From NCBI GenBank assembly GCA_965662365.1, contig CBFIHR010000029.1:1-44898 (forward strand): 44,898 bases of DNA, in the 5' to 3' direction. The translations under genes and the position numbers were made by a program. The DNA comes from CAWVWD01 sp965662365. GTDB lineage: Bacteria; Bacteroidota; Bacteroidia; Chitinophagales; Saprospiraceae. Below are positions 24,971-32,498 of this stretch, one piece after another. The notes beneath the pieces are model-generated. The model searched no databases. It was not told the origin of the DNA and was given only the letters and a program-made list of their open reading frames with translations. The stretch's first letter is position 1. Each line of letters begins with the position of its first letter.

Positions 24971-25005
24971 AAACTATGCGAAGGTTTTTAGCCTTCGTAT
25001 AGTTT
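24971..25005 (+). terminator. Intrinsic terminator of rimO
   Basis: aaactatgcgaagg (24971-24984) pairs with ccttcgtatagttt (24992-25005) over 14 positions (one G-T) around a 7-nt loop, followed by a T-rich tail. Confidence 0.85.
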
Positions 25006-25111
25006 CCTTGTTTTATCATCTTACAATATTAAAAATTACTTGACTGAAATTCTAAAAATGAAAGTTATAGAGTTAGCATTTTTTGCCGAATAACTTAATA
25101 CTATACTGCAA

Positions 25112-25279
25112 CTAACAAATTCCATTTCCGACTCGATCGCTACTAATCAGTGCCAGGCCATTTCCACCTCTATGATCATTATTGTCACTTCTTTGCTCTT
25201 GAGCAATAGAAGCGACAGAAAAGGCTATGATAAAAATAAAGACTAATATAATATTGAATTTTTTTTGTGAATTTTTCAT
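25112..25279 (-). CDS. Small exported peptide (55 residues)
   Basis: I take ATG 25277-25279, which gives a lysine-rich n-region, a strong hydrophobic core (IILVFIFIIAFSVASIAQ) and a Sec-type cleavage site after IAQ. An open frame extends back to 25420, but those 47 residues look untranslated. The predicted mature peptide is only 28 residues (EQRSDNNDHRGGNGLALISS, then DRVGNGIC) and ends in a single cysteine at its very C-terminus. I recognise no family. It may be the last gene of the minus-strand run 27077-25112. A secreted signal or structural peptide is possible, but this is inference. Confidence 0.5.
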   Translation of the reverse strand: MKNSQKKFNIILVFIFIIAFSVASIAQEQRSDNNDHRGGNGLALISSDRVGNGIC

Positions 25280-25450
25280 GTTCTGTTGTTTTTGAATGTT
25301 TGTTGAATGGATATCTGAACGGAGTGTTTTCTGATTAGTTTCACCAAGTAATTGTAGAATTGTTAAGAAATTGATGAACGGAATATTTTCTTCGATAAAA
25401 GTATGAAAATACGGCATCACATTATTTAAAATCTATTTTTTATTAAAATG

Positions 25451-25960
25451 CTACCGTAATAAATTCATCTCCAGTTGTAATTTCTCTTTTTTGGCTTCAT
25501 AAATCCGCTTAGCTTTTTCGTATTTAATCGCTTTACTATATTCTTCACCACTCGAAACTGCCCAGCCGACACCCAACCAAATGAAGATTTCACCATCAAA
25601 TAAAATGCCTCCTAAGAAGGAACAGGCACTGATTATAAGGAAGATTAAACTTCTTGTTTTTCGAGGTAAAATCATTTTTTTATTACTCTTAACCATGAAT
25701 CCTTCTCGTTGTTCGTCCCAATCTTTTTCTAATTCGAGAAGTGCTTGTTGTTGGACACTGTAATCTTTTTCAATAGGAGCAGGTTGTTGTTGAGCTTTCA
25801 GGAATTCTTGTTTTTCGACAATGACCACAGCGAATGTCCGCTCGGTTTCCTCTAGTTTTAGATGCGTACCACAAGCCGAGCAAGTTGTATATTTCTGAGC
25901 TGATTGAAATACAACTTGACTGCCACAATTGTTACAAAATATGTCGAAATTTTTATACAT
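25451..25960 (-). CDS. Zinc-ribbon protein with membrane hairpin
   Basis: This 169-residue protein begins with a zinc ribbon (CNNCG at about residues 9-13 and CSACG at 32-36). A Gln/Glu-rich helical linker follows, then two hydrophobic segments (about 107-136) forming a membrane hairpin. A basic, coiled-coil-like tail (YEKAKRIYEAKKEKLQLEM) ends it. No enzymatic motif is visible. Its plan resembles the partial zinc-ribbon protein at the start of the window, but sequence similarity beyond the ribbon is not evident. It follows dapF by 57 bp on the same strand and could be co-transcribed with it. Confidence 0.7.
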   Translation of the reverse strand: MYKNFDIFCNNCGSQVVFQSAQKYTTCSACGTHLKLEETERTFAVVIVEKQEFLKAQQQPAPIEKDYSVQQQALLELEKDWDEQREGFMVKSNKKMILPRKTRSLIFLIISACSFLGGILFDGEIFIWLGVGWAVSSGEEYSKAIKYEKAKRIYEAKKEKLQLEMNLLR

Positions 25961-26017
25961 TCAATAAAAGATATAAAATATAAGTTTTGAGCTTCGGTCA
26001 CCCATTATATTTTAAAT

Positions 26018-26785
26018 TTAAATACGGCCTTCAAAAACATAAGTTGCTCCGCCACAGAGCCATATATTTCTGAATTGATTATTGCCGAAAGGCTCAAAAC
26101 GAACGGATAAATCACCACCTTTTGCTTTGATTAAAACATCTGTAGATCGTTTGTTTTTTATCCAATGTGCAATTGCACAAGCTGTTACGCCAGTTCCACA
26201 AGCTAAGGTTTCATCTTCTACGCCACGTTCATAAGTAGCAACGGAAATTCCCTGCAAGGTATTTTCTACAAAATTAACATTGATGCCATTTTCGCTGAAT
26301 CGGTCATTATATCGAACAGCACGACCTTGACGATAGACGTCAATTTCCGCTAAATCATCGACAAAAGTCACGTAATGTGGCGAACCAGTATCGAGTACAA
26401 AATTATTTTTATTAATTTCGACGGTATCCACATTCGTCATTTGTAATTCCACCCAATCGTCTTTTTCAATAATCGCTTCATGTTCTCCATCTATCGCCAA
26501 AAATCGAGTTTTAGTGTCGATGATGCCTAATTTTTTGGCGAAAGCCACCGCACAACGACCGCCATTTCCACACATTGAAGTTTGATAACCATCAGCATTG
26601 AAATACACCATTTCAAAATCATATTTTGGATGATTTTGAATTAAAATTAAACCATCTGCACCGATGCCAAAACGTCGGTCACACAATTGTTCGATACGTT
26701 TGTGTTCTGTGATTTCCATAACTTTCTGACGGTTATCTATCATCACAAAATCATTACCTGCACCTTGATATTTATAAAATTTCAT
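26018..26785 (-). CDS. dapF: Diaminopimelate epimerase
   Basis: This 255-residue enzyme interconverts LL- and meso-diaminopimelate, the step before lysine and the meso-DAP of peptidoglycan. The two catalytic cysteines are present: Cys72 in MCGNGGRC and Cys196 in ACGTGVTA. Other family marks are the N-terminal YQGAGNDFVMID, FGIGADGLI and the substrate-loop YERGVEDETLACG. The length is slightly short but complete. It sits between a small membrane protein gene (76 bp upstream) and a zinc-ribbon gene (57 bp downstream) on the same strand, probably in one transcript. Confidence 0.95.
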   Translation of the reverse strand: MKFYKYQGAGNDFVMIDNRQKVMEITEHKRIEQLCDRRFGIGADGLILIQNHPKYDFEMVYFNADGYQTSMCGNGGRCAVAFAKKLGIIDTKTRFLAIDGEHEAIIEKDDWVELQMTNVDTVEINKNNFVLDTGSPHYVTFVDDLAEIDVYRQGRAVRYNDRFSENGINVNFVENTLQGISVATYERGVEDETLACGTGVTACAIAHWIKNKRSTDVLIKAKGGDLSVRFEPFGNNQFRNIWLCGGATYVFEGRI

Positions 26786-26861
26786 TTTTTACTATTTCAT
26801 TGGACGTTGCCCAATATTGATGTTCTAATACCGTTTGGGATATTTTTTTATTCTATTTTGC

Positions 26862-27077
26862 CTACTGCAAACTGTCGGCAGGCACGCTGTAATCAATATT
26901 ATTAATTGGTTCGCCGGTTGTGATATCGATTTTTCCTGTGAAATGTCCATAAGCAATTATGCCTCCAACAAGTAGTAGCACAATCGCACCGATGATAGAT
27001 ATTTTCCAACCGAAAATATTTCCGATATACTCGTCATCATTCGGTTGATTTTCAAACATTTTTCTTAAATAGCTCAT
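26862..27077 (-). CDS. Small single-span membrane protein (71 residues)
   Basis: The protein has an acidic N-terminal cytoplasmic region (FENQPNDDEYIGNIFGWK) and one transmembrane helix (about residues 28-48, ISIIGAIVLLLVGGIIAYG). A short exported tail contains GEPINNIDYSVPADSLQ. The composition looks like real coding sequence, and it lies 76 bp upstream of dapF on the same strand. I recognise no family, and no catalytic residues are apparent. A palindrome (27100-27135) lies just before its start. Confidence 0.65.
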   Translation of the reverse strand: MSYLRKMFENQPNDDEYIGNIFGWKISIIGAIVLLLVGGIIAYGHFTGKIDITTGEPINNIDYSVPADSLQ

Positions 27078-27450
27078 TCCATTCTAATTAATGATCGACA
27101 ATTGACAATTAAATACAAATTACCGATTGTCAATTCTCTATTGTTTCTATAAACTTTCGTTAAATCGTCAACAAAAATCGTCATATTATTGTTGATTTTC
27201 CTAATTTTATTAGAAACTTATTGTGAAAATAGTAAGCAATTCTTAGTTTGTAAGAAAGTAGCATTTTATCTTCAAATACTATACTTCAGTTTAAATTTAA
27301 GTATTAAAATGATAAGTTATCTTATTAATTACCAATGTTTTTGACTTTTTTATTAAAAAGTAGTTGAAAAATTCATTGAGAATAATCAAATAATTTAACC
27401 ATCAAATAAATACTTTTTGAATACTTAAATGGTATATAATCAACAATTAC
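27078..27450. other. Intergenic region upstream of htrA
   Basis: 373 bp, AT-rich, between divergent genes. Apart from the palindrome at 27100-27135 I see no gene or RNA. tactttttg at about 27411 is one base longer than the TAnnTTTG consensus and could serve the protease gene. Confidence 0.5.
27100..27135. repeat. Intergenic palindrome aattgacaat / attgtcaatt
   Basis: A 10-bp perfect inverted repeat (27100-27109 and 27126-27135) with a 16-nt spacer and weaker pairing outside. It sits 22 bp upstream of the gene at 26862-27077. Confidence 0.65.
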
Positions 27451-28923
27451 ATGAAGAATTTAGGATTAATTGTTTTAGTAGCGGTCATCAGTTCTTTACT
27501 CTCTGTTGGCGTTTATGATTGGGTAAAAGGTGAACCGACCGAGATTATAACGATTCAAGAACGTACTCCCGCTCAATATGCCAGCTATCGAGAAGGGGCA
27601 TTCAGTGAAGTAGATATGTCACGCCCCGATAAAACGCTTCACTTTACATCTGCTCCAACGAATTTTATTGAGGCTGCCGAAATGGTAACGACTTCGGTGG
27701 TGAATATCAAAGCATTAGCCGGCTCAAAACGCTCAAAAAGCAATGATGTTTGGGGAAGTCTGAACCCTGGTATTTCGACTGGTTCAGGTGTTATTATTTC
27801 ATCTGATGGTTATATCGTGACGAATAATCATGTGATTGAAGATGGAAATACACTGGAGGTGACTCTGTACGATAAACGTACTTTCGAGGCAAAAGTCATC
27901 GGAAAAGACCCTTCAACTGACTTGGCTTTGATTAAAATTAATAAAAGTGATTTACCTTATTTAGAATTTGGGAATTCTGATTCTACTCGTATTGGCGAAT
28001 GGGTTTTGGCGGTCGGTAATCCGTTCAACCTAACTTCGACTGTTACCGCAGGAATCGTAAGTGCAAAAGGTAGAAATATTAACATCCTTGAAGGAAATTA
28101 TAAAATCGAATCATTCATACAAACAGATGCTGCGGTCAATCCCGGTAATAGTGGCGGTGCATTAGTGAATACAAACGGTGATTTGGTCGGCATTAATACG
28201 GCAATTATCACACAATCAGGTCATTATGAAGGTTATTCTTTTGCTGTTCCTGCAAATTTAGTTCGTAAAATTGTCGAAGACTTGAAAGAATTTGGCGTAG
28301 TTCAACGTGGATTCTTAGGCGTAACGATTGAAGATGTTGATGAAGATATAGCGAAACAATCGGGTTTGAAAAAATTAGAAGGTGTTCATATCGCTCAAAT
28401 CAATCCTAACTCAGCAGCGGAAGATGCTAAATTAAAAGCTGGCGATGTCGTGACACATATTAATGGTGTGGAAGTGCCGACAATGCCTGCGTTACAAGAA
28501 CAAGTCGCTCGTTATCGTCCTGGCGATGAATTGTCGATTGAGTATATTCGCAAAGGAAAAAGATACAAAACAAATATTACATTAAAAGATAAACGAAATC
28601 GTACGACACTTTCTTCTAAAAAAAAAATTAGAAAAGAGGTAGAATTATTAGACGATTTGGGATTCGAGGTACGCTCCGCTTCAAGTGAGGAAGTCAAGTT
28701 GTTAGGAGTCGATAATGGGGTAAAAGTCATTAGCGTTCGTAAAGGTAGCAAGATTGATAGAACGAATCTGACACCAGGTTTTGTGATTACAAAAGTGAAT
28801 GATAAAGCTGTTTCTACGGTTGATGAACTCACTGCAATTATCGAAAAATCCGATGGAAAAGTAATGTTAGAAGGGGTATATGAGGATTATCCCGGCGAGT
28901 ATTTTTATGCTTTTAAGAAATAA
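27451..28923 (+). CDS. HtrA/DegP-type periplasmic serine protease with two PDZ domains
   Basis: This 490-residue protein starts with an uncleaved-looking or Sec-type hydrophobic segment (residues 3-22). The trypsin-like S1C domain covers about 65-280 with catalytic His127 (NNHVI), Asp157 (STDLALI) and Ser234 (GNSGGAL). Two PDZ domains follow (about 295-385 and 400-488), the first with the RGFLGVTIEDV carboxylate-binding loop. DegP/DegQ relatives degrade or refold misfolded periplasmic proteins, usually under envelope stress. The PDZ number fits DegP/DegQ rather than DegS. It is monocistronic, ending at a strong bidirectional terminator. Confidence 0.93.
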   Translation: MKNLGLIVLVAVISSLLSVGVYDWVKGEPTEIITIQERTPAQYASYREGAFSEVDMSRPDKTLHFTSAPTNFIEAAEMVTTSVVNIKALAGSKRSKSNDVWGSLNPGISTGSGVIISSDGYIVTNNHVIEDGNTLEVTLYDKRTFEAKVIGKDPSTDLALIKINKSDLPYLEFGNSDSTRIGEWVLAVGNPFNLTSTVTAGIVSAKGRNINILEGNYKIESFIQTDAAVNPGNSGGALVNTNGDLVGINTAIITQSGHYEGYSFAVPANLVRKIVEDLKEFGVVQRGFLGVTIEDVDEDIAKQSGLKKLEGVHIAQINPNSAAEDAKLKAGDVVTHINGVEVPTMPALQEQVARYRPGDELSIEYIRKGKRYKTNITLKDKRNRTTLSSKKKIRKEVELLDDLGFEVRSASSEEVKLLGVDNGVKVISVRKGSKIDRTNLTPGFVITKVNDKAVSTVDELTAIIEKSDGKVMLEGVYEDYPGEYFYAFKK

Positions 28924-28997
28924 AAATAAATAAAAACGGCAGATAACTGAGATTTTGAGGCAAGCGACTACTTTGCTGATAAAATATAAATTATGCA

Positions 28998-29037
28998 AAA
29001 AAGGGTTCAATTCGACTAATCGAATGGAACCCTTTTT
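28998..29037. terminator. Bidirectional terminator between htrA-like gene and lipoprotein gene
   Basis: aaaaagggttcaattcg (28998-29014) pairs with cgaatggaacccttttt (29021-29037) at 16 of 17 positions, with a 6-nt loop and A/T tails on both sides. It serves the convergent genes ending at 28923 and 29078. Confidence 0.9.
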
Positions 29038-29077
29038 ATTTTTTGTCAAATACCTGTCCTGAAATCTCAGTGATTGA

Positions 29078-29626
29078 TCAACCGTCAACCGTCAAAAATT
29101 CCACCGTAATAATCCCTTCATTTTCCGTAGCTATTTTATTGATAATAAAAAAGACACCTGGTGCATTTTGAGCATCGACTGCTAAGGGTTTATTCAATGT
29201 TACACCTGCGGCAAAAGCATTTAACTCATAGGCAAACATCGGAATAAAGGATTGACTGGCTGTTGGACTTTTTTGAGATAAAACCATCAAACCTTCGGCT
29301 GCTCGTTGGACAAAAAACGAATCAGCTTGTGTCGAATAATCATTTTGAGGTAACTCAAATGTGAAAATTTGTTTGATTTTGTTACACCCGGATTGATTCA
29401 TTGTGAATCGGATTTGTCCTTCGCTCAACAAGGTGTCAGTTAATAAAGCCGATTCCGTTCCGCTGCTATCACTTGACGTAAAAGTGTATTCTGCAACACC
29501 TGCTTTATTTTCATCTAAAATTGGCGTTGGTTCACCGTATAAGCAAGGTTCTTTTGCTGTTTCATTATTACAAGCGAACATTGCAATTGCTAAAAAGCTG
29601 AAAATCAATATTTTAAGTTTATTCAT
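29078..29626 (-). CDS. Lipoprotein of unknown function
   Basis: This 182-residue protein has a lipoprotein signal peptide with lipobox AMFAC (Cys19). The residues after the cysteine (NNETAKEP) are typical of Bacteroidota lipoproteins. The mature domain has two more cysteines (one in EPCLYGE, one in SGCNKI) that could form a disulphide, and it looks mixed alpha/beta. I recognise no family. It may share a transcript with the cupin gene 49 bp upstream; the gap carries the acctgtcaggt palindrome. Confidence 0.7.
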   Translation of the reverse strand: MNKLKILIFSFLAIAMFACNNETAKEPCLYGEPTPILDENKAGVAEYTFTSSDSSGTESALLTDTLLSEGQIRFTMNQSGCNKIKQIFTFELPQNDYSTQADSFFVQRAAEGLMVLSQKSPTASQSFIPMFAYELNAFAAGVTLNKPLAVDAQNAPGVFFIINKIATENEGIITVEFLTVDG

Positions 29627-29642
29627 GTTTCTTATTTTTGTT

Positions 29643-29662
29643 AATAACCTGTCAGGTTTATT
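29643..29662. repeat. acctgtcaggt palindrome, intergenic copy
   Basis: The sequence around aacctgtcaggtt (29646-29658) is almost self-complementary over 20 bp. The same core (acctgacaggt / acctgtcaggt) forms the palindrome inside the LanB-like gene at 35914-35946, so this is a second copy of one repeat family in the window. Confidence 0.7.
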
Positions 29663-29675
29663 GTGTTATTTTTAA

Positions 29676-30032
29676 TTAAACAATTTCCTCTTCTGCTTTC
29701 CAAAAAGGATGAACGATACATAAAAATCTTAATGGCTGATTACCAATATTTTTAATCCATTGAGTCGCCATTGACGGAATCAAAACCAGTTGACCTTTTG
29801 AAATAATCGAAACTTCTTCATCAATATGCACTTCGCCTTTTCCTTCCAAAATGTAATAAACTTCTGAGCTTTTCAATTGATGCGGCAGCGATTGTTCGCC
29901 AACATTAACCGTTGCGTGTGCGATACTATAAGGAATATCGACAGCATCATTTGATGGGTGCAAAATTTCCTTTATAATCGTTTTATCTCCTGCGATGAAT
30001 GATGTTACGTTTGCGATGTCTTTTATGATCAT
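29676..30032 (-). CDS. Single-domain cupin protein
   Basis: This 118-residue protein is one cupin barrel. Motif 1 is approximated by LPHQLKSSEVYYILEGKGEV and motif 2 by the region GQLVLIPSMATQWIKN. The His50-x-x-x-x-x-E pattern suggests metal binding, though the second His of motif 1 is replaced. Small cupins of this sort resemble mannose-6-phosphate isomerase-like proteins. The ligand is unknown. Its promoter at 30086-30119 is one of the best matches in the window, and the lipoprotein gene lies downstream on the same strand. Confidence 0.8.
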   Translation of the reverse strand: MIIKDIANVTSFIAGDKTIIKEILHPSNDAVDIPYSIAHATVNVGEQSLPHQLKSSEVYYILEGKGEVHIDEEVSIISKGQLVLIPSMATQWIKNIGNQPLRFLCIVHPFWKAEEEIV

Positions 30033-30085
30033 TTTTATGTGTTTGTGTATTGGTATTCAATCCATATTATAAATATATATTGTTA

Positions 30086-30119
30086 CAAAAGTAAGCATCC
30101 AAATGATTAAACTATCAAA
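30086..30119 (-). promoter_or_regulatory. Promoter of cupin gene (TTTG-N22-TACTTTTG)
   Basis: On the minus strand a -33 TTTG (30116-30119) and a -7 TACTTTTG (30086-30093) are 22 nt apart, both exact to the Bacteroidota consensus. The leader would be about 45-50 nt. Confidence 0.65.
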
Positions 30120-30133
30120 TTTATTGTACATCA

Positions 30134-30164
30134 TTTGGCACAACTAAATTAATATTTATTTTTG
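30134..30164 (+). promoter_or_regulatory. Promoter of TerB-like gene (TTTG-N19-TATTTTTG)
   Basis: TTTG (30134-30137) and TATTTTTG (30157-30164) are separated by 19 nt and match the Bacteroidota -33/-7 consensus exactly. Transcription would start near 30170, giving a leader of about 138 nt. It diverges from the cupin promoter, with only 14 bp between the two -33 boxes. Confidence 0.7.
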
Positions 30165-30308
30165 TCACAGGATTTAGTCGAATAAAAAGTTTCTTATGGC
30201 TAAAGAAGTTCTACATTTATGATAAGAAAGGTCATATTTAGTCACTAATTTTTTCGAGTAATCGAAATAAAATACATCAAATTTAATTTCAAACTAATAA
30301 AAAAATTC

Positions 30309-30773
30309 ATGTTAAAAATTAAAGAATTCAATAACTTAACAGATGGCGAAGCGAAGCAAGTATATCAAGCGCCTGCTCTAATTGCTATTTTAATTGCTTC
30401 TGCAGATAGTAATATTCACGAAGAAGAAACTGGTTGGGCGAAAAAAGTGATTGGGTACCGTCAAGAGGTTGGGGTAGAAGCCTTGTTCAGCTACTACGAA
30501 ATCGCAGATAGCTACTTCGATGAAGCGATGCAAGCCCTTTTATCAGATGAAAAAGGCACGCAAGAACGTATTGCTTTTTTGGAAGTGGAGTTAGCGAAAT
30601 TAAACCCTGTTTTAGCTAAAATTGATGGGATATTTGCTGCGGAATTGGTCAAAAGCTGGAGAAGTTTTGCCAAACAAGTGGCTAAATCTGCCGGTGGTTT
30701 TATGGGATTCGGAAGCATTTCGGAGCAAGAAAGACGTTTAATAGCTTTAAATATGATTGATGTTTCAGCATAA
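30309..30773 (+). CDS. TerB-like all-helical protein
   Basis: This 154-residue protein looks all-helical. The segment PALIAILIASADSNIHEEETGWAKKVI resembles the acidic helix-turn of TerB/TerB-like domains (small metal-associated or membrane-associated modules), and SEQERRLIALNMI near the end fits the last helix. The assignment rests on pattern recognition only. It has no signal peptide. It has a strong promoter, a long leader and its own terminator, so it is an independent unit converging on rtcB. Confidence 0.65.
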   Translation: MLKIKEFNNLTDGEAKQVYQAPALIAILIASADSNIHEEETGWAKKVIGYRQEVGVEALFSYYEIADSYFDEAMQALLSDEKGTQERIAFLEVELAKLNPVLAKIDGIFAAELVKSWRSFAKQVAKSAGGFMGFGSISEQERRLIALNMIDVSA

Positions 30774-30792
30774 AATTGCATCATTCAAAATC

Positions 30793-30823
30793 AAAAAAGC
30801 GACTTTTTTAAGGTCGCTTTTTT
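30793..30823. terminator. Bidirectional terminator
   Basis: aaaaaagcgac (30793-30803) and gtcgctttttt (30813-30823) form a perfect 11-bp stem with a 9-nt loop between the convergent genes ending at 30773 and 30831. Confidence 0.9.
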
Positions 30824-30830
30824 GTAAAAA

Positions 30831-32219
30831 TTACTTATTTTCAATTCTTAATTTTTTCCTTTTACGTCGCCACGGTACATCTTTTTGCCAATCGCCAGCC
30901 ATGATAGAACCGTAAGGCATAATTTCATCGACCACTTCACCCAAACCAAATTTTTCCATTTGGTCTTTTACATTTTGAGCATTTTTGTACGCACTCGGCA
31001 ATTCTGAAATATCCACATTTCCAGAGAAAAATCGAACATCTAAACCAGCCGTTTCTTCTTGAAAAACTTGCTCAATCGTTTTATCAGATTTGCTTCTGAT
31101 ATGAGCTGTTCGGCTTGTATTTCGTCCAGCTCCGTGAGGTGCAAAACCCAAATTATTTTCCGTCGTTTTTCCTCGAACAATCAAAACAGGTTCACTCATA
31201 TTCAATGGAATCAAACGCAAACCATCTTTTGAATCGGGAACAAATTTATCATCTAAAGGTGTCGCACCTTTGGCGTGATAAAATAAATCTCCATCTTTAA
31301 AAACGAAATTATGTTCATTCCAAAATCTATCAATCGGTTCTATTTTCAAAGCTTTGGAAGTAGCATCGTGAATCGTTGCATGATTTAATTTTGTCCAATC
31401 CCGAATAATTTGCAAGGCTTCCCAATACGTTTTTCCTTCTTCCGTATCGTAAGGAATCCAAGCATTTTTCTTTAAGGTTTTTGGTGATAAAATCTTACGG
31501 AATTTCTCGGCAACAGCCATTCCTTTTTTATATAAAAATGCACCCAAACCTCGACTTCCGTGATGTGTTACCATTATCGTATCACCCGTTTTTTTAGAAA
31601 TACCGATAAATAAAAAATGATTTCCATCGCCTTGCGTTCCCAAATGTTTTGTTGCGAAAACTTCACTTTTTTCATTATTCAAAAAGTAATTTCCTTTCAT
31701 TCGAGCAACCAAATCCGCTGGTAAATCACAAAACTCATCACGTCCGCCACCACCGAAGTGTGTAATTCCAAAAGCTGCATCCATCACTAACTTCGGATTG
31801 ATTTTACCAAAATTCGTCGCCATCACCGAACAACAAATATCAGCCGAGTGCATCGACGGATGAATCGCATTTTTCGCTACAGCGATTGCACCAACAGGAA
31901 TTTGACCTTTTGCACCAGTCGGACAAGCATCAGGCATAATCGCACCATTCACCAATGTTGGCGTTTTCATCAACTCTTCCATTGTCCACAACACCTTATT
32001 TATATTATCTTGTTCCAATTCCGTTTCCGCTTCTATATTTTTAAAATACGAAATCGGTGTTTCAAACGGCAATATTGCTGGAGGCGGAGCAACTGAATCT
32101 AAGTAAGTTTTTAAATCTTCACCTTCTAATTCTCGCTTATTCGCTTCAATCAATGCTTCCTTAAACCATTTTCCTGGTTGATATCCTAATTCGATTAATG
32201 TGTTTCCTGTAATTTTCAT
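30831..32219 (-). CDS. rtcB: RtcB-family RNA ligase
   Basis: I choose ATG 32219 (462 residues, MKITGNTLIELGYQPGKWFK). An ATG at 32240 would add seven residues but lies inside a perfect hairpin. RtcB joins 2',3'-cyclic phosphate or 3'-phosphate RNA ends to 5'-OH ends using GTP and Mn. Visible metal and GTP residues are HSADICCSV (DxC), LGTQGDGNHF, VTHHGSRG and the guanylated histidine, His362, in PHGAGR. The spelling of the first motif departs from the common DIGCG, as in divergent bacterial RtcB groups. No archease or RtcA is nearby, so the role (RNA repair or tRNA healing) is inferred. Confidence 0.9.
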   Translation of the reverse strand: MKITGNTLIELGYQPGKWFKEALIEANKRELEGEDLKTYLDSVAPPPAILPFETPISYFKNIEAETELEQDNINKVLWTMEELMKTPTLVNGAIMPDACPTGAKGQIPVGAIAVAKNAIHPSMHSADICCSVMATNFGKINPKLVMDAAFGITHFGGGGRDEFCDLPADLVARMKGNYFLNNEKSEVFATKHLGTQGDGNHFLFIGISKKTGDTIMVTHHGSRGLGAFLYKKGMAVAEKFRKILSPKTLKKNAWIPYDTEEGKTYWEALQIIRDWTKLNHATIHDATSKALKIEPIDRFWNEHNFVFKDGDLFYHAKGATPLDDKFVPDSKDGLRLIPLNMSEPVLIVRGKTTENNLGFAPHGAGRNTSRTAHIRSKSDKTIEQVFQEETAGLDVRFFSGNVDISELPSAYKNAQNVKDQMEKFGLGEVVDEIMPYGSIMAGDWQKDVPWRRKRKKLRIENK

Positions 32220-32232
32220 TGTTTTTGTATTG

Positions 32233-32253
32233 AACGCCATTTTGATTGGCGTT
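32233..32253 (-). promoter_or_regulatory. Hairpin over the alternative rtcB start
   Basis: aacgcca (32233-32239) and tggcgtt (32247-32253) form a perfect 7-bp stem with a 7-nt loop. On the minus strand it includes the ATG at 32240, which argues that translation starts at 32219, or that initiation at 32240 is structurally controlled. Confidence 0.5.
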
Positions 32254-32498
32254 TGTTATTATTTTATTGACAATACAAAGGTGAGATTGTAGTACGCAGT
32301 TATTTTGCGTAGTAAAAAAACTGCATATAAATGAGTATTTTTACTTACTATTACAACATGCGTAAATCTACCTGTTTTAATCATTTTATTCTTAAAAAAA
32401 TAGTTTTATCTAATCCTTTACATATTTTTATAGCGATTAACCGAGTCGAAAAAACTATTTAATACACGTACATTTAATTAACAATTTAAAACAATTTT

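Noticed and set aside
29633..29640. Exact TATTTTTG on the plus strand
   Set aside because: It points into the 3' end of the minus-strand cupin gene and has no plus-strand gene downstream; likely chance in AT-rich DNA.
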